The notes beneath the pieces are model-generated. The model saw nothing but the letters and a program-made list of their open reading frames with translations, had not been told where the DNA came from and ran no database searches. This document shows positions 17,157 to 27,245 of a stretch of 64,000 nucleotides of DNA, piece after piece. Positions within the stretch are counted from its first letter, which is position 1; every line of letters begins with the position of its first letter. This stretch comes from Gammaproteobacteria bacterium (lineage in GTDB: Bacteria > Pseudomonadota > Gammaproteobacteria > Thiohalobacterales > Thiohalobacteraceae), in the NCBI GenBank assembly GCA_018819175.1, contig JAHJQQ010000042.1:62001-126000 (forward strand). The letters are read 5' to 3'. The position numbers and the translations under genes are program-made.

Positions 17157-18356
17157 TTAGAGGCGATTGCGCAGATCGCGTCCGCCGAATCCGGAAATGG
17201 TGCCCTGCACATCACGCAACAGCAGCAGCGCCTTAAAACGCTCGCCCATCTCACCCGGCAGCAACAATGTTTTGGCCTGCGCGGCCTGTTGCAGATAACT
17301 CGCTGTCATGCCCGGCTGATCTTCTGCCAGCAACTGTTCGATGCCATTGTCGAGCAGAAAATGCGCCTGGGTCGTAAAACCACTGACAGAGAGGCCGGCG
17401 GCAACGGCAGCCTCGGCGACCGCCGTGAAATCCACCTGTGCGGTAATATCCTGCAACCCCGGCAACATGAATGGATCGGCGTGCGCGCGATGGCGATAAT
17501 GACACAGCAGCGTTCCCTGCGCACGTTCGGCACGATAATAATCGTGACGCGCATAACCATAGTCGATAAATAAGGCCGCACCCGCTTGTAGATTTTCGGA
17601 AACGCTATGCAACCAGGGTGTCAATGTGGTGTTGATTTCAGAACGATAGCCCTGCGCCCAGGAATAATCTTCCGCATAATGCTCGACCACGGCTGTCAAG
17701 GCTGCATCAGCTGAGCGTTGCGCCCAGACGAAACCATCGCCGGACCAGCTCACGCCATAGTTGATCACCGCATCGGATGACCAACCAAAGATCTCCACCG
17801 GCAAGGCATCCAACACCTCATTCGCCAACAGCAGACCACGCCAGGGTTCTTCGGGTGGTGCATCCAGCCATTCGACACGCTCATGACAATCTGGAACAGT
17901 AGTCTGCAAATACAGCTTCTGGCGCTCGCGTAGATCGGCGGAAGGCTCCAGTATTCGGTAGCGACGCGGCAACCGGCCGCGCACACTCAATTCACGCAGC
18001 AATTCTGCAGCGAGACTCCCGGTGCCCGCGCCAAGCTCGACAATGTCACCCTCGCCTATTTGGTCGAACACGGACTCGCAACTGCGCGCGATACAGCGCG
18101 CGAACAGTGACGATATTTCCGGCGCGGTTATGAAATCGCCCTGCGCACCGATTTTATGCGCACCGGCGCTGTAGTAACCTAGACCCGGCGCGTACAGCGC
18201 CAATGCCATGTAACGCGCGAAGCTGATAAAGCCGTCGGAAGATTCGATTTCTGCACGGATGCACTCGACCAGCCGCTCGCTGAGTGCGCGCGCCGCATCG
18301 GTTGGCGCCGGCCAATCGGCAGGAATTGTCCAGGGCGTTTGTGTTGCAGGCATCAT
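17157..18356 (-). CDS. SAM-dependent methyltransferase, MidA/NDUFAF7 family
   Basis: The 399-residue protein carries the family core: FARYMALALYAPGLGYYSAG, GDFITAPEISSLFA, VELGAGTGSLA for SAM binding, LLLANEVLDALPVE and FIDYGYARHDYY. Eukaryotic NDUFAF7 methylates an arginine of complex I; the bacterial target is unknown. ATG at 18356 or 18353 is the likely start, since a longer frame would overlap folK. It lies 28 bases after folK. Confidence 0.88.
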   Translation of the reverse strand: MMPATQTPWTIPADWPAPTDAARALSERLVECIRAEIESSDGFISFARYMALALYAPGLGYYSAGAHKIGAQGDFITAPEISSLFARCIARSCESVFDQIGEGDIVELGAGTGSLAAELLRELSVRGRLPRRYRILEPSADLRERQKLYLQTTVPDCHERVEWLDAPPEEPWRGLLLANEVLDALPVEIFGWSSDAVINYGVSWSGDGFVWAQRSADAALTAVVEHYAEDYSWAQGYRSEINTTLTPWLHSVSENLQAGAALFIDYGYARHDYYRAERAQGTLLCHYRHRAHADPFMLPGLQDITAQVDFTAVAEAAVAAGLSVSGFTTQAHFLLDNGIEQLLAEDQPGMTASYLQQAAQAKTLLLPGEMGERFKALLLLRDVQGTISGFGGRDLRNRL

Positions 18357-18384
18357 GCAATTAATTGCGCAGGTCTCGGCGCCA

Positions 18385-18876
18385 TCAGTGGCGCGAGAAG
18401 TCCACGGCCCGGATGCGCTGTCCCTGCTTGGGGAACTGCGCCCACAGGTGCGCATAGGTCTGACCTATCAAGGGATGCCGCAAGTCACCGGCAATCTCGG
18501 CGAGCGGTTGCAGGACAAAGGCATGCTTGGTGATTTCATCGCGGGGGATCTGCAGCCGTGGTTCCTCGATCACCAGATCGTCATACAGCAGCAGATCTAT
18601 ATCGAGTGTTCGTGAGGAAAAACGCGGCCCTGCACGCACGCGACCGTTGGCATCTTCGATCACACGCAAGTGTTCGCCAACCTCGGCCGGCGTCTGATCC
18701 GTATCAAAGCCAACGACGAGATTATAAAAGTTGTCACCTTCAAAACCGACCGCGCCGGTTTCGTAAACCTGCGAGCATTGTAACTGTCCGTAGCTCGACT
18801 CCAAGGCATCCAGCGCGGCACGCACATGCTGCTCGCGTTCGATATTGGTGCCGATGCTCACGTAGACGCGCGCCAT
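18385..18876 (-). CDS. folK: 2-amino-4-hydroxy-6-hydroxymethyldihydropteridine pyrophosphokinase
   Basis: The 163-residue enzyme transfers pyrophosphate from ATP to 6-hydroxymethyl-7,8-dihydropterin in folate synthesis. The start is MARVYVSIGTNI; the signature RTLDIDLLLYDD, with GPRFSSRT just before it, holds the Mg-binding aspartates, and IPRDEITKHAFVLQPL completes the family pattern. It follows folB by 9 bases, so the two pathway enzymes are co-transcribed, with midA downstream. Confidence 0.95.
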   Translation of the reverse strand: MARVYVSIGTNIEREQHVRAALDALESSYGQLQCSQVYETGAVGFEGDNFYNLVVGFDTDQTPAEVGEHLRVIEDANGRVRAGPRFSSRTLDIDLLLYDDLVIEEPRLQIPRDEITKHAFVLQPLAEIAGDLRHPLIGQTYAHLWAQFPKQGQRIRAVDFSRH

Positions 18877-18885
18877 GAAGTTATC

Positions 18886-19248
18886 TCAGTCTGCCGTCCG
18901 CGTGCCGCGTTCAATGATGACGCCGACATCCTTGGCACCCCGCACGGCGCCGGTCTTGTTCAACGTCAAACGTACCCATGGCACCTGGAATTCATTGAGC
19001 ACAATCTCAGCAGCGCGTTCGGCCAAGGTCTCGACCAATTGAAATGAACTGCCTTCAACATAGGCTATCAGACGTTTGGCGACCTCTTTGTAATTCAACG
19101 TATCATCGATGGCATCGCTGGCAGCTGCCTTGCGAATATCCGTCGCCATTTCCAGATCCAGACTGATGGTCTGTTTGACGCGGCGCTCCCAATCGTAAAT
19201 ACCAATAATGGTGTCGATGCGCAGATCGCGCAGAAAAATGATGTCCAT
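18886..19248 (-). CDS. folB: Dihydroneopterin aldolase
   Basis: The 120-residue folate-pathway enzyme splits 7,8-dihydroneopterin to 6-hydroxymethyl-7,8-dihydropterin, the substrate of FolK. MDIIFLRDLRIDTIIGIYDWE, with the catalytic-site glutamate region FQLVETLAERAA and the C-terminal KTGAVRGAKDVGV, are typical. ATG at 19248 is chosen because the upstream in-frame sequence is not family-like and runs into the plsY promoter region. Head of folB-folK-midA, divergent from plsY. Confidence 0.94.
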   Translation of the reverse strand: MDIIFLRDLRIDTIIGIYDWERRVKQTISLDLEMATDIRKAAASDAIDDTLNYKEVAKRLIAYVEGSSFQLVETLAERAAEIVLNEFQVPWVRLTLNKTGAVRGAKDVGVIIERGTRTAD

Positions 19249-19396
19249 GCCGTACTCCAGGGTTCGCGCGTCACTATAGACGCTGGGCCGGGGGCTTGGC
19301 CAGCCGCCAACGCGGGCACTGCGCAGCAAACATTATAATGATCTTCCGATCAGCGACTTCTTGACCTGAAACGCCGCAACGCTTCCAATACGCACC

Positions 19397-19987
19397 ATGC
19401 TGACCTCTATTATCGTTATTCTCTGCGCCTATCTGCTCGGCTCGATTTCCTCGGCCGTGATTGTCGGGCGCACACTCGGCACCGCTGATCCACGCACACA
19501 AGGTTCCGGCAATCCAGGCGCCACGAACATGCTGCGCATCGGCGGCAAAAAGGCCGGCGCCATGACGTTGGCCGGAGACATGCTGAAGGGGTTGCTGGCG
19601 GTACTTATTGCGCGCGCCATCGGCATGGGCGCCGAAGTGCAGGCACTGGCCGCCGGTGCTGCCTTTCTGGGTCATTTGTTTCCGATTTTTTTTGGCTTCA
19701 AAGGCGGCAAAGGCGTTGCCACCGCACTCGGCGCGTTGCTCGGCCTGCAATGGAGTGTCGGTCTGCTCGTCATCGCAACCTGGCTGGCGATGGCCGCATT
19801 GTTCCGCTACTCGTCACTGGCTGCGCTGGTCGCGGCCGCCTCAGCACCTTTCTATATGTGGTGGCTGCGGCCAGAACCCACCGTGATCGCCGCGGCTGTC
19901 CTGATGGCGCTGCTGTTGTACTGGCGCCATCGCTCCAATATCCGCAATCTGCTTTCGGGCGCGGAAGGCCGTATCGGCGACAAATAG
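19397..19987 (+). CDS. plsY: Acyl-phosphate glycerol-3-phosphate acyltransferase
   Basis: The 196-residue five-TM protein makes lysophosphatidate from acyl-phosphate and glycerol-3-phosphate. Motifs: GSISSAVIVGR, GSGNPGATNMLR and FKGGKGVATALG, the three conserved cytoplasmic-loop signatures. Divergent from folB and convergent with tsaD, the usual gammaproteobacterial neighbourhood. Confidence 0.95.
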   Translation: MLTSIIVILCAYLLGSISSAVIVGRTLGTADPRTQGSGNPGATNMLRIGGKKAGAMTLAGDMLKGLLAVLIARAIGMGAEVQALAAGAAFLGHLFPIFFGFKGGKGVATALGALLGLQWSVGLLVIATWLAMAALFRYSSLAALVAAASAPFYMWWLRPEPTVIAAAVLMALLLYWRHRSNIRNLLSGAEGRIGDK

Positions 19988-20018
19988 ATAGCAGGCCACA
20001 ACGGCTTAATATTTCAGA

Positions 20019-20046
20019 CGTCATCCTGGCATTCGCCAGGATGACG
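20019..20046. terminator. Hairpin between convergent plsY and tsaD
   Basis: CGTCATCCTGG, a CATTCG loop and CCAGGATGACG form a perfect 11-bp stem in the 64-base gap between two convergent genes. It could serve both as a bidirectional terminator and as a REP-type repeat; it lacks a strong T-run. Confidence 0.55.
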
Positions 20047-20051
20047 AATTC

Positions 20052-21065
20052 CTAAAGCGCTTCCAAATCCGTCAGCAACCAGCGCGCCCGCGCCTCGATC
20101 GCAAGCGGCTCGTGCAGCCCTGCCTGCAAGCGTCGAAAACCGGCATAGGCGATCATCGCACCGTTATCCGTGCAGAATTCCGGGCGCGGATAAAACACCT
20201 GCCCGTGTCGTTCATCCAACAACGTCTGTAGGCGTGCGCGCAGTGAACGATTGGCACCGACACCGCCGGCCACCACTAAGCGCGTCAATCCGGTCTGTTC
20301 CAGGGCGCGTTTACATTTGATTGCCAGCGTATCGACCACAGCATCCTCAAAGGCGCGCGCAATGTCGGCACGTGTCTGCGGCTCATTATCGGCGTCACGT
20401 AATGTGGTGAGCGCAAAGGTCTTCAAGCCACTGAAGCTGAAATCCAAACCGGGACGATCGGTCATCGGGCGCGGAAAGCGATAGCGGGTCGGATCACCCT
20501 GCTGCGCGAGCTTCGCCAGCTCCGGGCCACCCGGATAGGGCAAACCCAGGAGTTTGGCGGTCTTGTCAAAGGCCTCACCGGCGGCATCATCGACGGATTC
20601 GCCCAACAGCGTATAGGCACCGACACCTTCGACTTGCACCAGCAAGGTATGCCCGCCCGATACCAACAGGGCGACAAAGGGAAAGGTCGGCGCCGGATCT
20701 TCCAGCATGGGCGCGAGCAGATGCCCTTCCATATGATGAACCGCCACCGCCGGGATACCCAACGACCAGGCCAGACTGCGTCCGAACGAGGCGCCGACCA
20801 GCAGGGCGCCGATCAGACCCGGTCCCGCCGTGAACGCCACGCCGTCCAGATCAGCCCGCCTCACACCCGCCTGCTCGAACACTTCTTCCAGCAATGGCAA
20901 CAACTTACGGACGTGGTCACGCGACGCCAGCTCGGGCACCACGCCACCGTAAGGCGCATGGACCTCGACCTGACTGTAGAGAGCGTGCCCCAGCAGTCCG
21001 CGCTCGCCGTCATAGAGCGCAACGCCGGTTTCGTCGCAGGAAGTTTCAATACCAAGGACCAACAT
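20052..21065 (-). CDS. tsaD: tRNA N6-threonylcarbamoyladenosine transferase TsaD
   Basis: The 337-residue enzyme transfers threonylcarbamoyl to A37 of ANN-decoding tRNAs, with TsaB, TsaC and TsaE. It starts MLVLGIETSCDETG. The metal-binding HHMEGH has H111 and H115, and AGPGLIGALLVG plus VAGGVGANRSLR complete the ASKHA-type nucleotide fold. An upstream extension to 21101 is not family-like. Divergent from rpsU, the classic arrangement. Confidence 0.96.
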   Translation of the reverse strand: MLVLGIETSCDETGVALYDGERGLLGHALYSQVEVHAPYGGVVPELASRDHVRKLLPLLEEVFEQAGVRRADLDGVAFTAGPGLIGALLVGASFGRSLAWSLGIPAVAVHHMEGHLLAPMLEDPAPTFPFVALLVSGGHTLLVQVEGVGAYTLLGESVDDAAGEAFDKTAKLLGLPYPGGPELAKLAQQGDPTRYRFPRPMTDRPGLDFSFSGLKTFALTTLRDADNEPQTRADIARAFEDAVVDTLAIKCKRALEQTGLTRLVVAGGVGANRSLRARLQTLLDERHGQVFYPRPEFCTDNGAMIAYAGFRRLQAGLHEPLAIEARARWLLTDLEAL

Positions 21066-21109
21066 CCGGCTATTGTCCACGGCCCCGGCAAGCCGGCACA
21101 AGCAGGATT

Positions 21110-21138
21110 TTGCTTTCGGTAGGCAGAGGGATTAGAAT
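21110..21138 (+). promoter_or_regulatory. Sigma-70 promoter of the rpsU-dnaG-rpoD operon
   Basis: TTGCTT (-35, 21110-21115) and TAGAAT (-10, 21133-21138) with exactly 17 bases between, about 80 bases upstream of rpsU in the tsaD-rpsU divergent gap. No other pair in the gap fits as well. Confidence 0.6.
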
Positions 21139-21219
21139 TCGACCCCCTTTAGGCCCCTGGGTGTAATCGCGTGCGGTTATGACTTAGGGATGACAAGTCA
21201 AATTGAGGTAATAGATTTC

Positions 21220-21435
21220 ATGCCCAGCGTTCGTGTACGTGAGAACGAACCGTTCGAAGTCGCTCTGCGCCGCTTCAAACGTTCCTGTGAAAAAGCCGGC
21301 ATCCTCTCCGAGGTGCGCCGCCGCGAGTTCTATGAAAAACCGACCCAGGAGCGTAAGCGTAAAGCCGCCGCCGCGGTCAAGCGCCACCTCAAGAAGGTTT
21401 CGCGCGACGTCACCCGTCGCACCCGCATGTACTGA
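21220..21435 (+). CDS. rpsU: 30S ribosomal protein S21
   Basis: The 71-residue basic protein (MPSVRVRENEPFEVALRRFK, ending RRTRMY) takes part in initiation on the 30S subunit. GAGG lies upstream of ATG 21220; an in-frame ATG at 21190 adds ten non-family residues. First gene of the macromolecular synthesis operon. Confidence 0.97.
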   Translation: MPSVRVRENEPFEVALRRFKRSCEKAGILSEVRRREFYEKPTQERKRKAAAAVKRHLKKVSRDVTRRTRMY

Positions 21436-21473
21436 ACGACATTCAGCTATACGACACTTCCGGGGCGCATCGC

Positions 21474-21920
21474 ATGTCACTTAAGGCCCGTATCCAAGAG
21501 GATATGAAAGCCACCATGCGCAGTGGCGATAAGCCGCGCCTGGGTGTGATCCGCCTGATCCTGGCCGCGATCAAACAACGCGAAGTCGACGAGCGCATTG
21601 AGCTCGACGACACCCAGATCCTGGTCGTGCTGGATAAGATGCTCAAACAGCGACGCGAGTCGCTGGGCATGTACGAAAAGGCCGGCCGTGCTGACCTGGC
21701 CGATCAGGAAAGCTACGAAATCGGGATTGTTCAGACCTATCTTCCCCAGCAGCTCACGGCAGCCGAGGTCGATTCGATGATTGCCGCCGCCATCGCTCAA
21801 ACCGGCGCCAGCGGCATCAAAGACATGGGCAAGGTGATGGGTATCCTCAAGCCGCAGCTGCAAGGCCGCGCCGATATGACGGCCGTCAGCGGTCAGATCA
21901 AGGCCCAGCTGGGCGCCTGA
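21474..21920 (+). CDS. YqeY/GatB C-terminal domain protein
   Basis: The 148-residue all-helical protein starts MSLKARIQEDMKATMRSGD, with the family's YLPQQLTAAEV and DMGKVMGILKPQLQGRADM motifs. The fold resembles the tail of the GatB amidotransferase subunit and is presumed to bind tRNA; no defined activity is known. It sits between rpsU and dnaG in the usual order. Confidence 0.92.
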   Translation: MSLKARIQEDMKATMRSGDKPRLGVIRLILAAIKQREVDERIELDDTQILVVLDKMLKQRRESLGMYEKAGRADLADQESYEIGIVQTYLPQQLTAAEVDSMIAAAIAQTGASGIKDMGKVMGILKPQLQGRADMTAVSGQIKAQLGA

Positions 21921-21985
21921 AGAAAACCCTGTCTCTCGCCAAGCCGCTAAAACAGCAAAGAAAACCCTTCTTCATTATTTATTAT

Positions 21986-22161
21986 CTTTGCGCCTTTGCG
22001 GCTTTGCGCGAGTGATCCTAAAAAATCATTTCAGCCACGGAAACGCACGGAAGACACTGAACACAGACATTCCTGGAGCGACTATTCACCACCTTGCTGC
22101 TGATGGCGACGCCGGCGTGAAGCTTATGATCTTGTCGTGTTTTTTCCGTGTGATTCCGTGG
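21986..22161. repeat. Intergenic inverted repeat between yqeY and dnaG
   Basis: The 307-base gap has a CTTTGCGCCTTTGCGGCTTTG tract at about 21986-22006. An imperfect inverted repeat follows, CCACGGAAACGCACGGAA at 22035-22052 pairing with 22144-22161 with two mismatches. It is unusual inside this operon and may separate dnaG-rpoD expression from rpsU-yqeY. No gene is seen. Confidence 0.6.
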
Positions 22162-22227
22162 CAAATGCGGTTTTTTAGGGTGATTGAGCAGTTACGCCGA
22201 ATCACCGCCCACTGATACTATCCCGCC

Positions 22228-24000
22228 ATGGCCGGCCGCATACCCCAAAACTTCATAGATGACCTGATGCAGCGCGTCGACATTGTCGAGGTGATCGACA
22301 GTCGTGTGCCGCTGAAAAAGGCCGGCCGGGAATATCAGGCCTGCTGTCCTTTCCATAATGAAAAGACCCCGTCGTTTACGGTAAGCCCGACCAAGCAGTT
22401 CTATTACTGCTTCGGCTGCGGCGCGCACGGTACCGCGCTCGGCTTCCTGATGGACTATGAACATCTGGATTTTGTCGATGCGATTGAGGATCTGGCGCGT
22501 TCGGCAGGCTTGGAAGTGCCACGTGAAGAAGGTCCTGGCGGCAGCTACGAACGCGAGGACAGTACCGGCCCGCTCTACGATCTGCTGGCGCAGGCCGCGC
22601 ATTTTTTCCGGCAGCAGTTGCGCCAACACTCCGAGGCCGCGCGCGCCGTGGATTACCTCAAGGGCCGCGGGTTGAGCGGCGAAATCGCCCAGGCCTTCGG
22701 TCTCGGTTATGCGCCGCCCGGCTGGGACAATCTGTTAAAAGCCCTGGGTCAGGACGCCGCGCAGCAAACCCTGATGGAACGCGCCGGCCTGCTGATCAAA
22801 AAAGACGGCGGCGGACTCTATGATCGTTTCCGTGACCGCGTCATGTTTCCTATCCATGACCGCCGCGGTCGCGTCATCGGCTTTGGCGGACGTGTATTGG
22901 GCGACGACACACCCAAATATCTGAACTCCCCGGAAACCCCCGTGTTCCACAAAGGCCGCGAGCTCTATGGCCTGTTCGAGGCACGCAAACGCGAACGCAA
23001 ACTGGATCGTCTGCTGGTTGTCGAAGGCTATATGGATGTCGTGGCGCTGGCCCAATACGGTATTAACAATGTGGTCGCCACACTGGGGACCGCAACCACC
23101 CGCGAACATCTGGAACAACTGTATCGCGCCGTTCCCGAAGTGGTGTTCTGTTTCGATGGCGACCGCGCCGGCAAGGCCGCCGCCTGGCGCGCACTGGAAA
23201 ATGCCTTACCGGTTCTGGAAGACGGACGCCAGGCCCGATTCCTGATGTTACCCGGCGGCGAAGACCCCGACAGTCTGGTCCGTAAGGAGGGTACGGATGC
23301 CTTTAAACAGCGAACTGGCGATTCGATCCCACTTTCCGAGTTCCTGTATGCAGAGTTATGTGGACAAGTCGATATGTCCAGCATGGATGGGCGAACTCGC
23401 CTGGTGAATCTGGCCAAGCCGTTGCTGAAACAACTACCGGCAGGGGTATTTCAACGCATGATGGTGGACCGCCTGGAAGAACTTGCGAAACTGCCTCGCA
23501 ATGCGCTGGCAGAGCTGCATGGCCAACCCATCCAGGAGGTTACGCATAAAGCTCCGTCACGGCCGGCTCGCAGTAACAATGCCATGAGTCCGCTGCGGCG
23601 CCTGGTCTCCCTGCTGCTGCACGAACCGCGACTGGCCGGCCTGGTGGAAAACCCCGCGCAACTCGCGGAAGTCCACTTGCAAGGCGCGCCGCTATTGGTA
23701 GAACTGATTGATTTTCTCAAGGACCGCCCCCACATCCATACCGGCGCTGTGATTGAGCACTGGCACGGAACGGATTCGGGACGGCATCTGGCCAAGCTGG
23801 CCGCCGAACCAACGCATAAACTGGTTGGTGACCTGGAAAAGGAATTTCTGGATGGTATCAACCATCTATTGGCGAAGCCGGTCGATCAGCGCCGCGAGGC
23901 CCGGTTTGCGGAACTGTCCCGTAAACAGCCCAGCCAGCTGACCGCCATTGAGAAAGAAGAATTAAAAAGCCTGCTCAGACCGGCGGAGCGCCCGCACTGA
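22228..24000 (+). CDS. dnaG: DNA primase
   Basis: The 590-residue replication primase has an N-terminal zinc finger with C40, H43, C61 and C64. The RNA polymerase core has the TOPRIM acidic residues E266 in VVEGYMDV and D310/D312 in CFDGDRAG. The C-terminal DnaB-interacting helical domain starts at about residue 440. Length and layout are standard. It precedes rpoD by 149 bases. Confidence 0.97.
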   Translation: MAGRIPQNFIDDLMQRVDIVEVIDSRVPLKKAGREYQACCPFHNEKTPSFTVSPTKQFYYCFGCGAHGTALGFLMDYEHLDFVDAIEDLARSAGLEVPREEGPGGSYEREDSTGPLYDLLAQAAHFFRQQLRQHSEAARAVDYLKGRGLSGEIAQAFGLGYAPPGWDNLLKALGQDAAQQTLMERAGLLIKKDGGGLYDRFRDRVMFPIHDRRGRVIGFGGRVLGDDTPKYLNSPETPVFHKGRELYGLFEARKRERKLDRLLVVEGYMDVVALAQYGINNVVATLGTATTREHLEQLYRAVPEVVFCFDGDRAGKAAAWRALENALPVLEDGRQARFLMLPGGEDPDSLVRKEGTDAFKQRTGDSIPLSEFLYAELCGQVDMSSMDGRTRLVNLAKPLLKQLPAGVFQRMMVDRLEELAKLPRNALAELHGQPIQEVTHKAPSRPARSNNAMSPLRRLVSLLLHEPRLAGLVENPAQLAEVHLQGAPLLVELIDFLKDRPHIHTGAVIEHWHGTDSGRHLAKLAAEPTHKLVGDLEKEFLDGINHLLAKPVDQRREARFAELSRKQPSQLTAIEKEELKSLLRPAERPH

Positions 24001-24149
24001 GCCTAAGATCAACATGCATATGAAAAAGGATCCATTAGCGGCTGGTAATATGCCGACCCCTCCGCTACACTGGAGGTTTGATTTTGCGTCGACCCAAGCA
24101 GTTTTTGCTGTGGGATCTGTCACTTAAATTATTAATTTAGCGAATAAAC

Positions 24150-26003
<1,854 letters not shown>

Positions 26004-26028
26004 TCTTTTAGATCGCTCCAAGCTGCAA

Positions 26029-26062
26029 ACAGACGCCACCTTAGGGTGGCGTCTGTGTTTGG
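26029..26062 (+). terminator. Rho-independent terminator of rpoD
   Basis: CAGACGCCACC (26030-26040), a TTAG loop and GGTGGCGTCTG (26045-26055), followed by TGTTTGG. Flanking AAAC and GTTT extend the stem. It lies about 26 bases after the rpoD stop. Confidence 0.85.
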
Positions 26063-26429
26063 GGGGCAGCGCGCAATCAGGGTTATGTAGTTCCGCGTGG
26101 CAATTCGAGCACAGCAAAATGCATTTAGCTGCTTCCACCAATATGGCTTTCCAACTCCGATTGGAGAGTGATCGCAAATCCAGCGCGAAGGATTTCCCAA
26201 CAGGGTCAAGGTGATGAAATTCCAGTGCTGCGGAATTTCGAGCATAACCGCAATGACAACAAGCAGAACCCTGCAGACGCAGTAAGCTCAACGTGCGTCA
26301 ACGACCTCGCTCTTGCTGAGAAAAATAGGACTGACGGGTTCGATTGGATAAGACGTTCTTGCACTGCCTGGAACAGAATTTCCGCTGCCGCCCCATCAGC
26401 GTGCGGCCGCATTCAGCACATCCAATCAT
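26063..26429 (-). pseudogene. HNH endonuclease gene with in-frame stop and no 3' end
   Basis: Minus-strand reading frame with an excellent AAGGAGG site before ATG at 26429. The N-terminus MIGCAECGRTLM, RKFCSRQCK is a zinc-ribbon-like start. After SQQERGR an in-frame TGA follows, then the same frame continues with CCHCGYARNSAALEFHHLDP and CILLCSNCHAELHNPD, the zinc-bound HNH nuclease core (C, C, HH, C, C, H). The TGA replaces what would be a CGA codon. The frame also has no proper stop after the core: it runs into the rpoD terminator and on antisense to rpoD. Read as a decayed HNH gene; readthrough is possible but unlikely. Confidence 0.7.
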
Positions 26430-26457
26430 AGCTTTACCCTCCTTGGTAAGTTATAGA

Positions 26458-26486
26458 TTGTCATCTGTAAATCATCGCGCTAAAGA
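26458..26486 (+). promoter_or_regulatory. Possible promoter of the split tRNA gene
   Basis: TTGTCA (26458-26463) and TAAAGA (26481-26486) are 17 bases apart. A second -10-like TAGAAT at 26511-26516 sits closer to the tRNA 5' end, with a GC-rich discriminator but a poor -35 box. Either could serve. Confidence 0.35.
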
Positions 26487-26527
26487 CTAAACGAAATGTG
26501 CTTAAACGTGTAGAATCCACACCGCAC

Positions 26528-26838
26528 GGGCCTGTAGCTCAGTTGGTTAGAGCAGGGGACTCATCAAATGGTGCGTCCATGGCCGAAAGGCATGGAATGA
26601 ACGGGATGAATTCAGGGAACCCGCCACAGTCTGGCTGTCGGCAACCCTGAGCCAAGCCGGAGGTACACCTTCGGAAGGTGCAGAGACTACCTGGGGACTT
26701 GAGTGTCCTTAATAACAGGCTAGAGCGTCCCGCGCCCTAACAACTCGGTTGAGGGTGATGAGATAGTCCACTCCCGTTAGAAATATCGGGGCAGAGTGAA
26801 TCCCTTGGTCCTCGGTTCGAGTCCGAGCGGGCCCACCA
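26528..26838 (+). tRNA. tRNA-Ile(CAU) split by a group I intron
   Basis: Exon 1 is 26528-26564 (37 nt, ending with the anticodon CAT) and exon 2 is 26799-26838 (40 nt, with encoded CCA), together a canonical 77-nt tRNA. The acceptor stem is GGGCCTG, the anticodon loop CTCATAA. The variable region TTGGTC and anticodon stem match bacterial tRNA-Ile2, whose CAU is modified to lysidine so that it reads AUA. Elongator tRNA-Met is the alternative with the same anticodon. It lies downstream of rpoD and marks the left edge of an apparent genomic island. Confidence 0.93.
26565..26798 (+). ncRNA. Self-splicing group I intron in the tRNA anticodon loop
   Basis: A 234-nt insertion directly after anticodon base T26564, ending in G26798 as required for the 3' splice site. 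The conserved core elements are in order: P (GAATTCAGGGAA), Q (CAACCCTGAGCCAAGCC), R (GTGCAGAGACTA) and S (GATGAGATAGTCCA). The internal guide region near the 5' end can pair with the exon end CTCAT through a U-G pair. Size, insertion site and tRNA host match the small IC3-type introns known from Azoarcus tRNA-Ile(CAU). No ORF is inside. Confidence 0.93.
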
Positions 26839-27245
26839 ACTTCACCGTAGTTTTTCAAGTTCCAAAACGGACATCTATTACACCCTATACCGGCCGCCAA
26901 CCGCTGTTGCCCGAACTGACACTCTTCTCGACGCATTGTCAGCAGAGCTAACCACTCAACCTGAACAGCTGGTGCTAAGTACCGGATCTTATTGCGTCTC
27001 AGCAACTCATCCTGACCCTCCCCGTCGGATATTTTTATTCACAGCCAAATGTCAATAATATGACGTTCCCGTGACACTTCCTCCGGAACCCTCAAGCATG
27101 CCCAATTAATTCCAACCCATTGAATAAATTAAACATAGATACTTGGTCATAATTTGGTCATTTTAACGATCGACGTTATATGGCGCGGCTTGAGGCCGGT
27201 TGACACCAAATACTCCACAGAGTTATGCACAGCTTTTGTGGATAA
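26799..27245 (+). repeat. Left copy of the island-flanking duplication (attL-like)
   Basis: It starts at tRNA exon 2 and corresponds to 36463-36911. Exon 2 (40 nt) is identical, the next 33 nt diverge, and 26872-26994 is identical over 123 nt with the same spacing. Similarity then becomes patchy until a conserved TTATGCACA/TGTGGATAA pair at the end. The direct repeats are 9,664 bp apart and bound the island. No gene is seen in it. Confidence 0.85.
27223..27245. promoter_or_regulatory. Paired DnaA-box-like sites, left copy
   Basis: TTATGCACA (27223-27231) and, inverted, TGTGGATAA (27237-27245, that is TTATCCACA on the other strand), separated by five bases. Both fit the DnaA box TTATNCACA. 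The identical arrangement recurs at 36889-36911, upstream of uup. Confidence 0.55.

Noticed and set aside
26709..27005. Minus-strand frame over the tRNA and 123-nt block (also at 36526-36852)
   Set aside because: It reads through the antisense of the tRNA and intron. Repetition follows from the DNA duplication, not from protein conservation.
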